64,000 nucleotides of DNA from Zoogloeaceae bacterium G21618-S1. Its GTDB lineage: Bacteria > Pseudomonadota > Gammaproteobacteria > Burkholderiales > Rhodocyclaceae. The first letter of the stretch is position 1; every line of letters begins with the position of its first letter. The notes beneath the pieces are model-generated. The model did no database searches and was not told where the DNA came from. It saw only the letters and a program-made list of their open reading frames with translations. Both the position numbers and the translations under genes were made by a program. The stretch is from assembly GCA_027214125.1 (NCBI GenBank), contig JAPWHF010000010.1, positions 186,001 through 250,000 of the forward strand, written 5' to 3'. Below are positions 1 through 8,822 of this stretch, in pieces.

Positions 1-930
1 GGCGTCGTCGAAGGGCAGGGCGGGGTCGGCATTGCTGCTCAGGGCGACGAGGCGGAAGCCGCCGTCGAGCTGCTCGCGCAGGCTGAGGCGGATCAGGCGA
101 CGGGCGTAGTCAGCGGCGCGGTCGGGCCGGTTGGCGGCGCGGGCGAGCCCGATGAGAAAGGTGAGCGTGGGGGCGTCGTCGGCGAGCGCGCCGAGTGTCT
201 GGTCGGCGATGGCCAGTGCGGCCGGAAAGTCGCTGATGGCTTGCAGTGTGCGCAGGGCGGCGAGGAAGTATTGGCGTTGCGCGGCGAGCCCTTCGCTGCG
301 GTCGCGGGCGAGCAGGTAGGCGCGGGCGGCCAGGTGCGGGTGGGCGTCGCGTCGCAGCGTGTCGGCGAGTGTCTGTGCGGCGTCGGCATCGATGTCGGCG
401 TTGGCATGCAGGGCGTCGATGGCGTGGGTGGCGATCTCGGTCTGTGTGTGGCGGGCGGCGTAGGTGATCAGGCTGAGCCGGTCGGCGGTGGACAGGGCGG
501 GATCGCCGGCGAGGGTGCGCAGGATGTGGCGTTGCTGGAGGTTGAGCGCGAGCGGCGTGGGCGTGTGCGGGGCGTCGTCGACGGTGAAGCGCCAGTCGAG
601 CCACCGGGCGCGGCGGTCGATGGCCGGGTCGGGGTGGCCGAGTAGCGGTGCGATAGCCTGGCGGGCGGCGGGGTAGTCGCGGCGGGCGTCGTGTTGGGCG
701 GCGAGGGCAAAGCGCATCTGCGCGTTGTCGGTTTCGGTGCGCAGCAGATTGTGCAGGTAGGCGGCGGCCAGCACGTCGCCCTGACGGGCGCCGAGTGAGG
801 CCTTGACCAGGGTCTCATACGGAAACAGCAACACCATGCCGGCGACGGCCAGCGCGCCGAAGATCACCAGCGCGCGCAGCGACACGACACGGGGTCGTTC
901 AGCGGGGGCAGCGGAGGGAGAGTGTGGCAT
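1..930 (-). CDS. pelB: PelB, Pel exopolysaccharide export protein (N-terminal part)
   Basis: In the Pel system PelB is the large TPR-plus-beta-barrel protein that carries the polymer across the periplasm and outer membrane. The frame is open from an ATG at 930 to the window edge, so only the first 310 residues are visible. They show a short polar N-terminus, one membrane segment at about residues 17-37, then alanine-rich helical repeats typical of TPR modules. The start overlaps the end of pelA by 32 bases, which points to translational coupling. The barrel lies outside the window, so the name rests on position behind pelA plus the TM-TPR architecture. A different TPR protein is unlikely in this context. 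Confidence 0.85.
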   Translation of the reverse strand, partial: MPHSPSAAPAERPRVVSLRALVIFGALAVAGMVLLFPYETLVKASLGARQGDVLAAAYLHNLLRTETDNAQMRFALAAQHDARRDYPAARQAIAPLLGHPDPAIDRRARWLDWRFTVDDAPHTPTPLALNLQQRHILRTLAGDPALSTADRLSLITYAARHTQTEIATHAIDALHANADIDADAAQTLADTLRRDAHPHLAARAYLLARDRSEGLAAQRQYFLAALRTLQAISDFPAALAIADQTLGALADDAPTLTFLIGLARAANRPDRAADYARRLIRLSLREQLDGGFRLVALSSNADPALPFDDA

Positions 931-3658
931 CGGTGGTGTCGAGGCGATAGTGGTGTTCCAGCCCGCTGCGCCCGGAGGCGACGACAGGGCCTCGCCCCGT
1001 CTGCAGGCGGCAGTCGCTGGGGTGAGACAGCGTGAAGGACAGGGGGGTATATGCCTTCAAGGCAAAATCAATGCCTTTGGGGTGACCCTGCCAGTGGGTG
1101 AGGCGGCCGTTGGCGGAGACGAAACTGGGGATGTCGGCTGCGGTAGCGCCAGTGCGCAGGCTGGCGCGTGAGCTGGCCAGGGTGGCAAAGCGGCCGTCGG
1201 GCCCGCTGGTTGTGCCGGCCAGGCCGGGGCTGTTGGCCAGATCGATGGCGGCAAAATCGGGCGGCAGGCGCAGGTTGCGCAGCGCATCGGCGTTGCGGAT
1301 GTGCAGAGTGTCGGGGTCGTCGAGTGCGCGGGCGAGGCTCAGGGTATTGAAGTTGTGCGCCATGGCGATGTAGTCGCTCGGAAACACCGGCTGCGTGGGC
1401 TGCGCGAGGGCCCAGTCGTAGACGGTGTGCAAGGCCTTGAGGGCGGCGACCTTGCTGGCGGAATAGGTGTGGTAGTAGATGTTGATCGGTTTGAGGCGGC
1501 GTGGCTCGCCGGTCATGCGGAAGGTGTCGATGACGTCGCGAAAGCCGTAGAAGGGGCCGGTCCAGTCATTGGTGTAGACGTTTTCGTTCATCACCGGGGC
1601 GTAGGGCTGAAAGTACGCACCTTGCTGCACGCCGATGGATGAGACGGCGGCGATGGTGGGCCGACGCAGGCTCATGGTGGTGTTGCCGCCGTTCATGTCG
1701 AGCAGACTGTGCTCGTCGATGAGTTTGAGTGTGTCGGCATCGGGCGCGGCGTTGCCGCTCCACAGCAGCAGGCGTACGGGTTTGCCAGGTGGTGCGAGGC
1801 GCGAGCGGATGTAGTCGATGGAGCCGAGGATTTCGCGCTCGGGGGTGGGCTCGTAGCCGGGGATGTCGAGGTGGTAACTGGCGTCGTTGTCGTCGTCGCT
1901 GAACACCTTGCGCCACTTGAAGGGGTGTGAGTAGGTGTGGCTGGCGATCTCGACATGCGGCAGGGCGAACATCTGCCGTGCGATGCCTTCGAGCTTGGTG
2001 GCCAGCGCCGGATAGAGCCCTTCGGGGCTGACTTCGGCTTCGATCACCGACATGGCATGCGGGATGCGATAGCGCTTGAGCACATCGTCGAGCAGCACCT
2101 GCGCGGCGAACGGCGAGCCGGGGAATTCGCCCAGCGAGGGGAAGCCGTCGCCGTCGATGTGTACCATCAGCAGACGGCGGCCGCTGGCGGTGCTCGGGTC
2201 GGGCGCCGGCCGCGGCGGTAGGCGCAAGGCGCGTTGCAGGAAAGTGAAGGGGTTGGCGCCCCAACGGCTCTGGCCTTCGACGCCGGGCAGCTCGACCACC
2301 GCAAAGGCGTCAAGCAGATAGCCGCCCCAGGGCATGATGGCGGCGGGGTGGTAAGTCTGGCCATTGGTGTCGGTCAGCGTGGCCAGCGGGACGCCGTCGG
2401 GGGCGGTGATGGCGATCGGCAGCAGGGTGCTGGCGCGGGGGCGCGGCGACATTTCAAAGCCGATGAGCGGGTCGCGCTGGCTGAGTGTGAGCGGGGCGGT
2501 CGGTGTTGGTGCGATGCTCAGCCCGAGCCGGGCCGCGGTGCTTTGCCCGAGCTCGAAGCCGAAGTCGTCGAGGATGGCGACCTTGGTGCCGGCGTCGATC
2601 TGCGCTTGCATCCAGCGGTGCAGGCGCTCGCCGTTTTTGATGCCGCCGGTCATCCAGGTGACGATGCCGGCATGGATGCGCGGGTCGAGCCGCTTGGGCA
2701 GTGTCTCGTCGGGTGTCACATAGTCGGCCACGTAACCGAGGTAGTTGAGCGGCATCTCGATGTAGCGGTGGGCGTTGGTGTAGTTGATGGCGCTGGCTTC
2801 GTTCGCGTCATACACCACCAGCACCCGGCGCGGCAGGGCCTCGTTGGCGCCAGTGCCCAGGGTGGTGAGCGAGGGCTCGGCAATCCACGGGATGATCTCC
2901 TCGGCCAGCATGCGCCGCGCCAGTGTGCGCGCTTCGTCGAGCGCGGAGGCGGGCAGGTAGTCGATGCCGATCACTGGCAGGCTGTAGCGCTGGCGGACCT
3001 CATCAAGGCGTGCGAGCAGCCAGCGGCGGTCGGCCTCGGGCACGGCCACATAGCGCGACTGGCCGGCATTCCAGCCGCGATGCACGGACTCGGCCGCCAC
3101 GGCGAACACATCAGAATGCACCGCCGGCAGCAATTCGAAGCCGCGATTGAAGATCAGCCGGATGCCGGGGTAGCGCTTGGCCAGCGTCTGGATGAGCGCT
3201 TCCAGCCCGCGCTGGGCGGCGGCCGGGTCGACGTCATCGAGCAGGCGGTAGGCGTCGAGCGTGTCGAGGAAGAAGCCCCGATACCCACGCTGCCACAGCG
3301 GCCCGACGATGCGCTCTGCCATGAACTCGGCCCAGGCCGGCTGGCTGACATCGATAACCACGCTACCCCAGTCGGTGTTGATCTTGCGCTTGAGCGCGGC
3401 GGGCACCTCCGCCAGGTAGGCGCGCTGCGGATGGACTTCACCGACGCTCACATAGGCGAACAGGTCGGTGTCGGGGCCGAGCGCGCCGGGTTGGTGGCCG
3501 TGGTCGGGCTCGACCACCACGATGTCGTGCGCGCGCAAGCCGTCGGCGGGGAGGGTGCTGCCGTAGTGAAAGGCAATCGAAAACGGCGCGGCCTGCAGCT
3601 CGCCCAGGCCGAGAAGGCAGGGAAACAGGGCAATCAGGAAGGTGAGCGCGCGGGGCAT
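899..3658 (-). CDS. pelA: PelA, Pel polysaccharide deacetylase/hydrolase
   Basis: Periplasmic bifunctional enzyme that trims and de-N-acetylates the Pel polymer. The chosen ATG at 3658 gives 919 residues, close to the P. aeruginosa protein (948), and places a signal peptide at residues 1-23. An in-frame start at 3754 would bury that signal peptide behind 32 residues. The N-terminal third resembles the TIM-barrel glycoside hydrolase part. The C-terminal half carries the deacetylase metal site: HIDGDG with D502 and D504, and SHTYSH with H574 and H578. These match the known Asp-Asp/His-His pattern and spacing of PelA. It is the first gene of the pel cluster here, followed by the overlapping pelB. 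Confidence 0.93.
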   Translation of the reverse strand: MPRALTFLIALFPCLLGLGELQAAPFSIAFHYGSTLPADGLRAHDIVVVEPDHGHQPGALGPDTDLFAYVSVGEVHPQRAYLAEVPAALKRKINTDWGSVVIDVSQPAWAEFMAERIVGPLWQRGYRGFFLDTLDAYRLLDDVDPAAAQRGLEALIQTLAKRYPGIRLIFNRGFELLPAVHSDVFAVAAESVHRGWNAGQSRYVAVPEADRRWLLARLDEVRQRYSLPVIGIDYLPASALDEARTLARRMLAEEIIPWIAEPSLTTLGTGANEALPRRVLVVYDANEASAINYTNAHRYIEMPLNYLGYVADYVTPDETLPKRLDPRIHAGIVTWMTGGIKNGERLHRWMQAQIDAGTKVAILDDFGFELGQSTAARLGLSIAPTPTAPLTLSQRDPLIGFEMSPRPRASTLLPIAITAPDGVPLATLTDTNGQTYHPAAIMPWGGYLLDAFAVVELPGVEGQSRWGANPFTFLQRALRLPPRPAPDPSTASGRRLLMVHIDGDGFPSLGEFPGSPFAAQVLLDDVLKRYRIPHAMSVIEAEVSPEGLYPALATKLEGIARQMFALPHVEIASHTYSHPFKWRKVFSDDDNDASYHLDIPGYEPTPEREILGSIDYIRSRLAPPGKPVRLLLWSGNAAPDADTLKLIDEHSLLDMNGGNTTMSLRRPTIAAVSSIGVQQGAYFQPYAPVMNENVYTNDWTGPFYGFRDVIDTFRMTGEPRRLKPINIYYHTYSASKVAALKALHTVYDWALAQPTQPVFPSDYIAMAHNFNTLSLARALDDPDTLHIRNADALRNLRLPPDFAAIDLANSPGLAGTTSGPDGRFATLASSRASLRTGATAADIPSFVSANGRLTHWQGHPKGIDFALKAYTPLSFTLSHPSDCRLQTGRGPVVASGRSGLEHHYRLDTTDATLSLRCPR

Positions 3659-3687
3659 CGTTTCGCTTTCAGGCAGATGGGCGGCCG

Positions 3688-3693
3688 AGTATA
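3688..3693 (-). promoter_or_regulatory. Candidate -10 element of the pel operon
   Basis: On the minus strand the spacer upstream of pelA contains TATACT, one base from the sigma-70 -10 consensus, about 30 bases before the start codon. No good -35 box lies 16-18 bases further upstream, so if real it may need an activator. Inference from base pattern only. Confidence 0.3.
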
Positions 3694-3780
3694 CGGAGCG
3701 CACTAGGCTTGCCGCATGACCGATCGCACGGCGCGGCAGGAATTGCGAAAACAAGTGTTAATTCTTCCGGTTTGACGTCT

Positions 3781-4203
3781 TCAGGACAGTGCGGCGGCCT
3801 GAATCAACGCATAGCGCAGCAGTTTGCCGAGCGCCATCCACGCCGCGCAGGCGACTGGGGGCAGGCGCAACCAGCCAGCGGCGGCGCACAGGGCGTCGCC
3901 AACAACGGGCGCCCAGGCGAGGATCAACACTGGCGCACCGTGGCGCTCGATCCAGGCCGCGCGCGGCGGTGTGGCGCCGTGCGGAATGGCCCGCGCCATG
4001 GCGTAGGTCGTCATCCCGCCCAGGGTGTTGCCGAGGGTGGCCAGTGCCAGCGCCGGCCAGGCCAGCTCGGGATGCAATTGGAGAAAGCCGGCAAACACCA
4101 GCTCCGATCCGCCGGGCAGCAGGGTGGCCGCCAGAAAGCTGGCGACAAACACCGCACCGAGGCCGGCATCGGGGCCGGGGTCGAGCCAGGTGAGCACTTC
4201 CAT
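3781..4203 (-). CDS. YqaA-family (VTT/DedA-like) small membrane protein
   Basis: A 140-residue integral membrane protein with about four hydrophobic segments. The N-terminal part has the small-residue-rich stretch with GSELVFAGF, and the middle has ALATLGNTLGGMTTYAMAR, the pattern of the YqaA branch of the VTT (SNARE-associated/DedA) superfamily. Members of the wider superfamily act in membrane homeostasis and lipid movement; the role of the short YqaA type is not established. It stands between pelA and the divergent ilvA, 122 bases upstream of pelA on the same strand. It could share transcription with pel, but the spacer holds its own promoter candidate. Confidence 0.75.
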   Translation of the reverse strand: MEVLTWLDPGPDAGLGAVFVASFLAATLLPGGSELVFAGFLQLHPELAWPALALATLGNTLGGMTTYAMARAIPHGATPPRAAWIERHGAPVLILAWAPVVGDALCAAAGWLRLPPVACAAWMALGKLLRYALIQAAALS

Positions 4204-4322
4204 GAGGACTCGCGGATCAAGGAGGAGGAGATTGTCTCCGATCTGGCGGCAGATTGTGTCTTGCCGCGCTGCGGCATGCCCTGCTACCGTGCACGTTTCC
4301 CTTGAAGTTACAGGCTTTTACG

Positions 4323-5843
4323 ATGAGCACCGCGCACCCAGATTATCTTGAACGCATCCTCAACGCGCAGGTGTACGACGTCGCCATTGAAACGCCGCTC
4401 GATTTTGCCCCCAGCCTGTCGGCCCGGACCGGCAATCACATCTACTTCAAGCGCGAAGACCTGCAGCCGGTGTTCAGCTTCAAGCTGCGCGGCGCTTACA
4501 ACAAACTCAGCAAACTGTCGCCCGAAGCCCTGGCGCGCGGGCTGGTGTGCGCCTCGGCCGGCAACCATGCCCAGGGGCTGGCGCTGTCGGCGCAGAAAAA
4601 GGGCGTGCGGGCGGTCATCGTCATGCCGACCACCACGCCGCTGATCAAGGTGGATGCGGTGCGTCGCCGCGGTGGCGAAGTGGTGCTGGCCGGCGAGAGT
4701 TTTTCCGAGGCCTACACGCACGCCAAAGAACTCGAAGCCGCCGAGGGGCTGACCTTTGTGCATCCCTTTGACGACCCCGAAGTGATCGCCGGTCAGGGCA
4801 CGGTCGGCATGGAGATCCTGCGTCAGCACCCCAAGCCGATCGAGGCCATCTTCTGCTGCGTGGGCGGTGGTGGGCTGATCGCCGGCATTGCGGCCTATGT
4901 GAAGCGCGTCCGCCCCGAGATCAAGATCATCGGCGTGGAGGCGATCGACGCCGACGCCATGACCCAGTCGCTGGCGGCCGGTCATCGTGTCGTGCTCGAC
5001 CAGGTCGGCCTGTTCGCCGACGGCGCGGCGGTCAAGGAAGTGGGCGAAGAAACCTTCCGCCTGTGTCAGTTGTATGTCGACGAGATGATCCGGGTCGATA
5101 ACGACGCCATCTGCGCCGCCATCAAGGACGTGTTCGAAGACACCCGCTCCATCCTCGAGCCCGCCGGCGCGCTGGCCGTGGCCGGCGCCAAGGCCTACGC
5201 CGCGCGCGAAGGCCTGCGCGACGCTGCGCTGGTGGCAGTGGCCTCGGGCGCCAACATGAACTTCGACCGCCTGCGCTTTGTGGCCGAACGCGCCGAAGTC
5301 GGCGAGCAGCGCGAAGCCGTGCTGGCGGTGAGCATTCCCGAACAGCCCGGTTCCTTCAAGCGCTTCTGCAGCCTGCTGGGCAACCGCAACATCACCGAAT
5401 TCAACTACCGCTACGCCGACAGCGCCGAGGCACACATCTTTGTCGGCGTGTCGGTGCACAACCGTGAGGAGTCCCGCGCGCTGGTCACCAGCCTGGTCGC
5501 CGAAGGCCTGCCCTGCATGGACCTGACCGACGACGAAATGGCCAAGAGCCATGTGCGCTACATGGTTGGCGGCCACGCCCCGCAGGCCGAGGACGAAGTC
5601 ATCTACCGCTTCATCTTCCCCGAGCGCCCCGGCGCGCTGATGAATTTCCTCACCAACCTGCGCTCGGACTGGAATATTTCGCTCTTCCATTACCGCAACC
5701 ACGGCTCCGACTCCGGTCGCGTGCTGGTCGGCATGCAGGTCCCCGCGGCTGACAAGGCCGCCTTCCAGACCTTTCTCGACCGGCTCGGCTACGAGTACGC
5801 CGACGAAACCGCCAATCCGGCCTACCGCATGTTCCTTGGCTGA
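4323..5843 (+). CDS. ilvA: Threonine ammonia-lyase, biosynthetic
   Basis: PLP enzyme that converts threonine to 2-oxobutanoate, the first committed step to isoleucine. The protein has 506 residues, the length of the long biosynthetic form. The catalytic N-terminal domain shows the PLP lysine context SFKLRGAYNKL, SAGNHAQG and the glycine loop CVGGGGLIAG. The C-terminal third contains two ACT-like regulatory repeats (one starting near SIPEQPGSFKRF, the other near FPERPGALMNF), the site of feedback control by isoleucine in this family. The ATG at 4323 is preferred over an in-frame upstream start because the family begins just before the YLERIL helix. It is followed by a strong terminator and appears monocistronic. 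Confidence 0.96.
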   Translation: MSTAHPDYLERILNAQVYDVAIETPLDFAPSLSARTGNHIYFKREDLQPVFSFKLRGAYNKLSKLSPEALARGLVCASAGNHAQGLALSAQKKGVRAVIVMPTTTPLIKVDAVRRRGGEVVLAGESFSEAYTHAKELEAAEGLTFVHPFDDPEVIAGQGTVGMEILRQHPKPIEAIFCCVGGGGLIAGIAAYVKRVRPEIKIIGVEAIDADAMTQSLAAGHRVVLDQVGLFADGAAVKEVGEETFRLCQLYVDEMIRVDNDAICAAIKDVFEDTRSILEPAGALAVAGAKAYAAREGLRDAALVAVASGANMNFDRLRFVAERAEVGEQREAVLAVSIPEQPGSFKRFCSLLGNRNITEFNYRYADSAEAHIFVGVSVHNREESRALVTSLVAEGLPCMDLTDDEMAKSHVRYMVGGHAPQAEDEVIYRFIFPERPGALMNFLTNLRSDWNISLFHYRNHGSDSGRVLVGMQVPAADKAAFQTFLDRLGYEYADETANPAYRMFLG

Positions 5844-5855
5844 GTGGCGACCATG

Positions 5856-5885
5856 AAAAAGCCCGGCACGACGCCGGGCTTTTTC
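5856..5885 (+). terminator. Intrinsic terminator after ilvA
   Basis: AAAAAGCCCGGC and GCCGGGCTTTTTC form a perfect stem with a short ACGAC loop, flanked by A and T runs. It sits 13 bases after the ilvA stop and, being symmetric, may also end transcription of the convergent M50 protease gene. Confidence 0.88.
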
Positions 5886-5903
5886 GTTGGGGATGCGCGG
5901 CGC

Positions 5904-6623
5904 TCATACGGCGCCGAGCATCTCGTAGACATCGTGTGACATCACGGCCAGAAAGCTGACCAGGCCCAGGTAGATCAGGGCGTATTCGGCGCGGGTGCCG
6001 GCCGGGGTGGCGGCGTAGTAGTCGGCCGGCATCGCGTCCTCGCCCTTGAGGGCTTTCCACAGTTGGGGCGCGGCGAGCAGGGCGATGAGGATCAGTAGCG
6101 GGCTGGGGCGCCAGAAGAACAGGCCGATAAGCAGCGGGGCGCCGACCAGCCACAGCTTGCGCGAGATCACCGCCGTCATCCGGCCGCCGTCGAGCGGCGG
6201 CACCGGGATCAGGTTGAACAGATTGAGAAAGAAACCCGAGTACGCCACCGCCAGGAGTAGCTGGCTGCCTTCGTTGCGCGCCAGGAAATAGCAGGCCAGC
6301 GCCGCCACGGTGCCGGCCAGCGGGCCGGCCATGCCGATGTAGGCCTCGGTCTCGGCGTTCATCGGTTGTTCCTTGAGTTCGATCCAGGCGCCGACAAAGG
6401 GGATGAAGGTCGGTGCGCCGACATCGAGGCCGCGCTGGCGGGCCGCCACGTAGTGCCCCATCTCATGACACAGCAGCAGCGCGATGAAGCCGATGGCGTA
6501 GCGCCAGCCGTAGATGCCGGCATAGACGAACACCGACAGCAGCATGGTGCCGCCGGTGGTCAGCAACTTGCCGAACTTGAGCAGTTTGGCACCCCCCAGC
6601 AGGAGGGCAATCAGCGCCTTCAT
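5904..6623 (-). CDS. M50-family (site-2 protease-like) membrane metalloprotease
   Basis: A 239-residue membrane protein with about six hydrophobic segments. The zinc site HEMGH lies at residues 53-57 inside a membrane helix, and the second conserved site PPLDGGR, with the Asp ligand near residue 145, lies in a later segment. This is the two-motif layout of site-2-protease-like M50 peptidases without a PDZ domain. Such enzymes cut membrane-embedded substrates; the substrate here is unknown. The ATG directly abuts the stop of the upstream DUF2167 gene, so the two are almost certainly co-transcribed and may work together. Confidence 0.85.
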   Translation of the reverse strand: MKALIALLLGGAKLLKFGKLLTTGGTMLLSVFVYAGIYGWRYAIGFIALLLCHEMGHYVAARQRGLDVGAPTFIPFVGAWIELKEQPMNAETEAYIGMAGPLAGTVAALACYFLARNEGSQLLLAVAYSGFFLNLFNLIPVPPLDGGRMTAVISRKLWLVGAPLLIGLFFWRPSPLLILIALLAAPQLWKALKGEDAMPADYYAATPAGTRAEYALIYLGLVSFLAVMSHDVYEMLGAV

Positions 6624-7508
6624 TCAGCTCGCCGATTTTTTGCCGAACAGTTTGCGCAGACTGGCGCCGAAACCAAACACGGCGATTGCGGCGATCTTCC
6701 AGAACTTGGCGAGGAACAAGCCGGCCGTGGCCAGCAGGCCGATTTTCTTGGCGGCAACACCGCCGATCAGCGCCGCCAGACCGTAGGCGGCGACACTGTC
6801 GGTGTCGGCGTTGAAGTCGGCATAGCGCTTGCCCTCGTTAAAGCTCAGGGCGTCGAGCATCTGCCCGGCGATCGGCTTCTGAGCCTCGACGTTGGCCAGG
6901 TCGGTGACCAGGTTCATCGAGATGTAGCCTTCGCGGCCGAGCTGGTAGGTGTTGTAGTTCACCCCCGGGCTTTCCTGTTCGGCCGGCGGTTGCTTGTCGC
7001 GCAGGCGGGCCGACCACACCAGGCGCTGGTGGGCGGCGTCGTAGCGCGGCACCTCGACCCAGCCGTCCACCGTGAATTCCGGAAAGCCTTGCTGGCGACG
7101 CCTCTCGTTGCCGGCCTCAGTGCCGTCCTTGAGGTTCTGCAGCAGGGCCTCGGCATCCCAGTCGCGCGCGTCGTCGTCCTTGATGTAGCCGGCCGCGTCG
7201 TAGCGCACGCTGATGAAGCCTGCCATCCGGTCGCCGATGATCAGGCCCATGAAGCCGTCGTCGGTCTGGTTGCCCATCGCGCGCATCAGGCGGGCGCCTT
7301 CGGCCGCCGGGATGAAGGCAAAGCCCTCGGGCAGCGCCAGCTGCGCTTGCTTGCCGAGCACGACTTGCTGCGGGCCGGCGATCTGCGCCGCCGTGGCGGC
7401 CATGGATGCGGCTTCGAGTTCGTTGGCCGTGTCGGCCTGGGCGAGGCCGGGGGTGACAAAGCCCAGGGCGAGGATCGCCAGCAGGGTGCGGAGGCGGTGG
7501 AGCAGCAT
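6624..7508 (-). CDS. DUF2167-family membrane-anchored protein
   Basis: A 294-residue protein of unknown function. It begins with a signal peptide (about residues 1-25), continues with an exported domain rich in G, D and aromatic residues (LPEGFAFIP, GYIKDDDARDWDAE, WVEVPRYD), and ends with one or two membrane helices near AAYGLAALIGG and KIGLLATAGLFLAKF. This layout is that of DUF2167 proteins. The ATG at 7508 is chosen because it starts the signal peptide; the frame is open further upstream without sense. Zero spacing to the M50 protease gene suggests that the exported domain or its C-terminal anchor could be a substrate or partner of that protease (inference). Confidence 0.85.
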   Translation of the reverse strand: MLLHRLRTLLAILALGFVTPGLAQADTANELEAASMAATAAQIAGPQQVVLGKQAQLALPEGFAFIPAAEGARLMRAMGNQTDDGFMGLIIGDRMAGFISVRYDAAGYIKDDDARDWDAEALLQNLKDGTEAGNERRRQQGFPEFTVDGWVEVPRYDAAHQRLVWSARLRDKQPPAEQESPGVNYNTYQLGREGYISMNLVTDLANVEAQKPIAGQMLDALSFNEGKRYADFNADTDSVAAYGLAALIGGVAAKKIGLLATAGLFLAKFWKIAAIAVFGFGASLRKLFGKKSAS

Positions 7509-7743
7509 GATGGAGCGTCCTGTCAGAGAAAAAAATGATTGGCGGATATTACCCATATTGCGTTGTGGAAATAAGGAAATATTCCTCCGGGGTTGGCGTG
7601 TGATTGGCCGGTGGCAATGGCGTGGTGTGCGCCGGCGAACACGAGCACGTCCGGTCTGGACAAGCTCTACGGATAAAATTATTGTTTTACGAAAATAAAT
7701 GATTGATATACAGTATTTGTTCCGCGAGCCTTGGAGGCCTGTC
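7509..7743. other. AT-rich divergent intergenic region
   Basis: This 235-base spacer separates the divergent DUF2167 and DUF2975 genes. Its right half (about 7670-7735) is much richer in A and T than the surroundings and holds several TAT/ATA runs suitable for promoters in both directions. No clean -35/-10 pair or perfect operator could be assigned by eye. It is a plausible binding region for the small HTH protein encoded two genes downstream. Confidence 0.4.
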
Positions 7744-8307
7744 ATGAACCCGAACCCGTCTTCTGCCCCCACCGATGCCATGCGCCGCATCCGTCGCTAC
7801 AGCCGGGGCCTGGCTGCTGCGTGTGTGGTGCTGATTGTCACTTTGCCGGCGCTCGTGCTGCTGTACTGGGCTCTGGCCGAACCGGCGGAGCTGGCGCGGC
7901 AGGTCAAGCTGTCGGCCGGCACCGTGATGACGCCGCTTGAGCCCTGGCAACGCGTGCTCGGCGGCGTGATTACCCTGTTGCCAGTCGCTTTTCTGGTGTC
8001 GGCGCTGATCCAGGCGCGCCGCTGTTTCGGCCTGTTTGCCGCGGGACGCGTGTTTGTGGTGGAGGCGACCAATTATCTGCGCCGCTTCGCCGGCCGGGTC
8101 GCCGCTTCGGTGGCGGTCGGCATGCTGTGCAGCACCGCCCTGTCGGTGGTGCTGACCCTCGGCAACCCGCCAGGGATGCGTCAGGTGGCGATTGGCGTGG
8201 GCTCCAACGAGGTGTTCATGCTGCTGTTTGCCGGCATGGTGTGGCTGATGGCGGCGGTCATTGGCCAGGGGCAGTCGCTGGCCGAAGAAAACGAATCCTT
8301 CGTCTGA
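7744..8307 (+). CDS. DUF2975-family four-helix membrane protein
   Basis: A 187-residue protein with four predicted membrane helices: about residues 18-39, then near VLGGVITLLPVAFLVS, VAASVAVGMLCSTAL and FMLLFAGMVWLMAAV. Between helices two and three is ARRCFGLFAAGRVF, the conserved small-residue motif of DUF2975 proteins. The ATG at 7744 is chosen over one at 7699 because the family begins shortly before the first helix. It is followed 17 bases later by a short HTH gene. DUF2975 genes paired with a YozG/Cro-type regulator are common in bacteria, and the pair is usually thought to respond to the cell surface state; the function is not known. Confidence 0.8.
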   Translation: MNPNPSSAPTDAMRRIRRYSRGLAAACVVLIVTLPALVLLYWALAEPAELARQVKLSAGTVMTPLEPWQRVLGGVITLLPVAFLVSALIQARRCFGLFAAGRVFVVEATNYLRRFAGRVAASVAVGMLCSTALSVVLTLGNPPGMRQVAIGVGSNEVFMLLFAGMVWLMAAVIGQGQSLAEENESFV

Positions 8308-8324
8308 ACCGGGCGGAGCACGCC

Positions 8325-8546
8325 ATGCCGATCGTGGTTCAACTCGACATCATGCTGGCCCGCCGCAAGGTCAAATCCAAGGATCTGGCCGAGCACGTGG
8401 GCATTACCGAAGCCAACCTCTCCTTGCTCAAGCAGGGCAAGGTGCGCGGGGTACGGTTTGAGACGCTGGGGAAAATCTGCCAGTTCCTGAACTGCCAGCC
8501 GGGCGACCTGCTGGCCTACCAATCCGACGAGGAAAACAGGTCATGA
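8325..8546 (+). CDS. Small HTH transcriptional regulator (YozG/Cro type)
   Basis: A 73-residue protein that is almost only a helix-turn-helix domain. It starts MPIVVQLDIMLARRKVKS, has the recognition segment HVGITEANLSLLKQGKVRG, and ends with FETLGKICQFLNCQPGDLL, the pattern of YozG-like XRE regulators. It is placed directly behind the DUF2975 gene, its usual partner, and overlaps the next gene by ATGA. It probably autoregulates this small operon from the AT-rich spacer upstream of 7744 (inference). Confidence 0.88.
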   Translation: MPIVVQLDIMLARRKVKSKDLAEHVGITEANLSLLKQGKVRGVRFETLGKICQFLNCQPGDLLAYQSDEENRS

Positions 8547-8746
8547 AATGCGTGCTTCCGCTTTGCGCCGTGCTACTGCTCGGCTGCGATACGCTCGATT
8601 TGCGCCATGCCGGTGCGGGCCTGGCCGCTTCGGCCTGCGATGCCTCTTCCGCGTGTCGCCGTCCGTGTCCGCAGGACCCGGCGCCGCCTCTGCCGGAGAA
8701 CGCGCGCTGCCCGCCAGGCTCGACCCTGCAGTCGGCTGCGCGGTGA
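8543..8746 (+). CDS. Small putative lipoprotein
   Basis: A 67-residue frame whose ATG overlaps the stop of the HTH gene (ATGA), which suggests translational coupling. The N-terminus MKCVLPLCAVLLLGC is a compact lipoprotein signal with the lipobox LLGC (Cys15). The rest is rich in Cys, Pro and Ala (SACDASSACRRPCPQDP) and not recognised. It could be a genuine outer-membrane or periplasmic lipoprotein of the DUF2975 operon. The short length and high GC mean it might also be chance coding; the start-stop overlap and lipobox are the arguments for it. Confidence 0.5.
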   Translation: MKCVLPLCAVLLLGCDTLDLRHAGAGLAASACDASSACRRPCPQDPAPPLPENARCPPGSTLQSAAR

Positions 8747-8822
8747 GGCAGGGTGCTTCGCGATTGACGGCATGCCGGCGCCGCTCTACGCTCAGCGTCC
8801 CAACCCCTGAAGAGTTCGCGCC

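Noticed and set aside
2234-3706. 490-codon open frame on the plus strand
   Set aside because: It is antisense to pelA; in GC-rich DNA the opposite frame is often open, and the translation shows no family resemblance.
7690-7725. LexA-like site near GATATACAGTAT
   Set aside because: Only one half-site fits; the CTG of the other half is missing.
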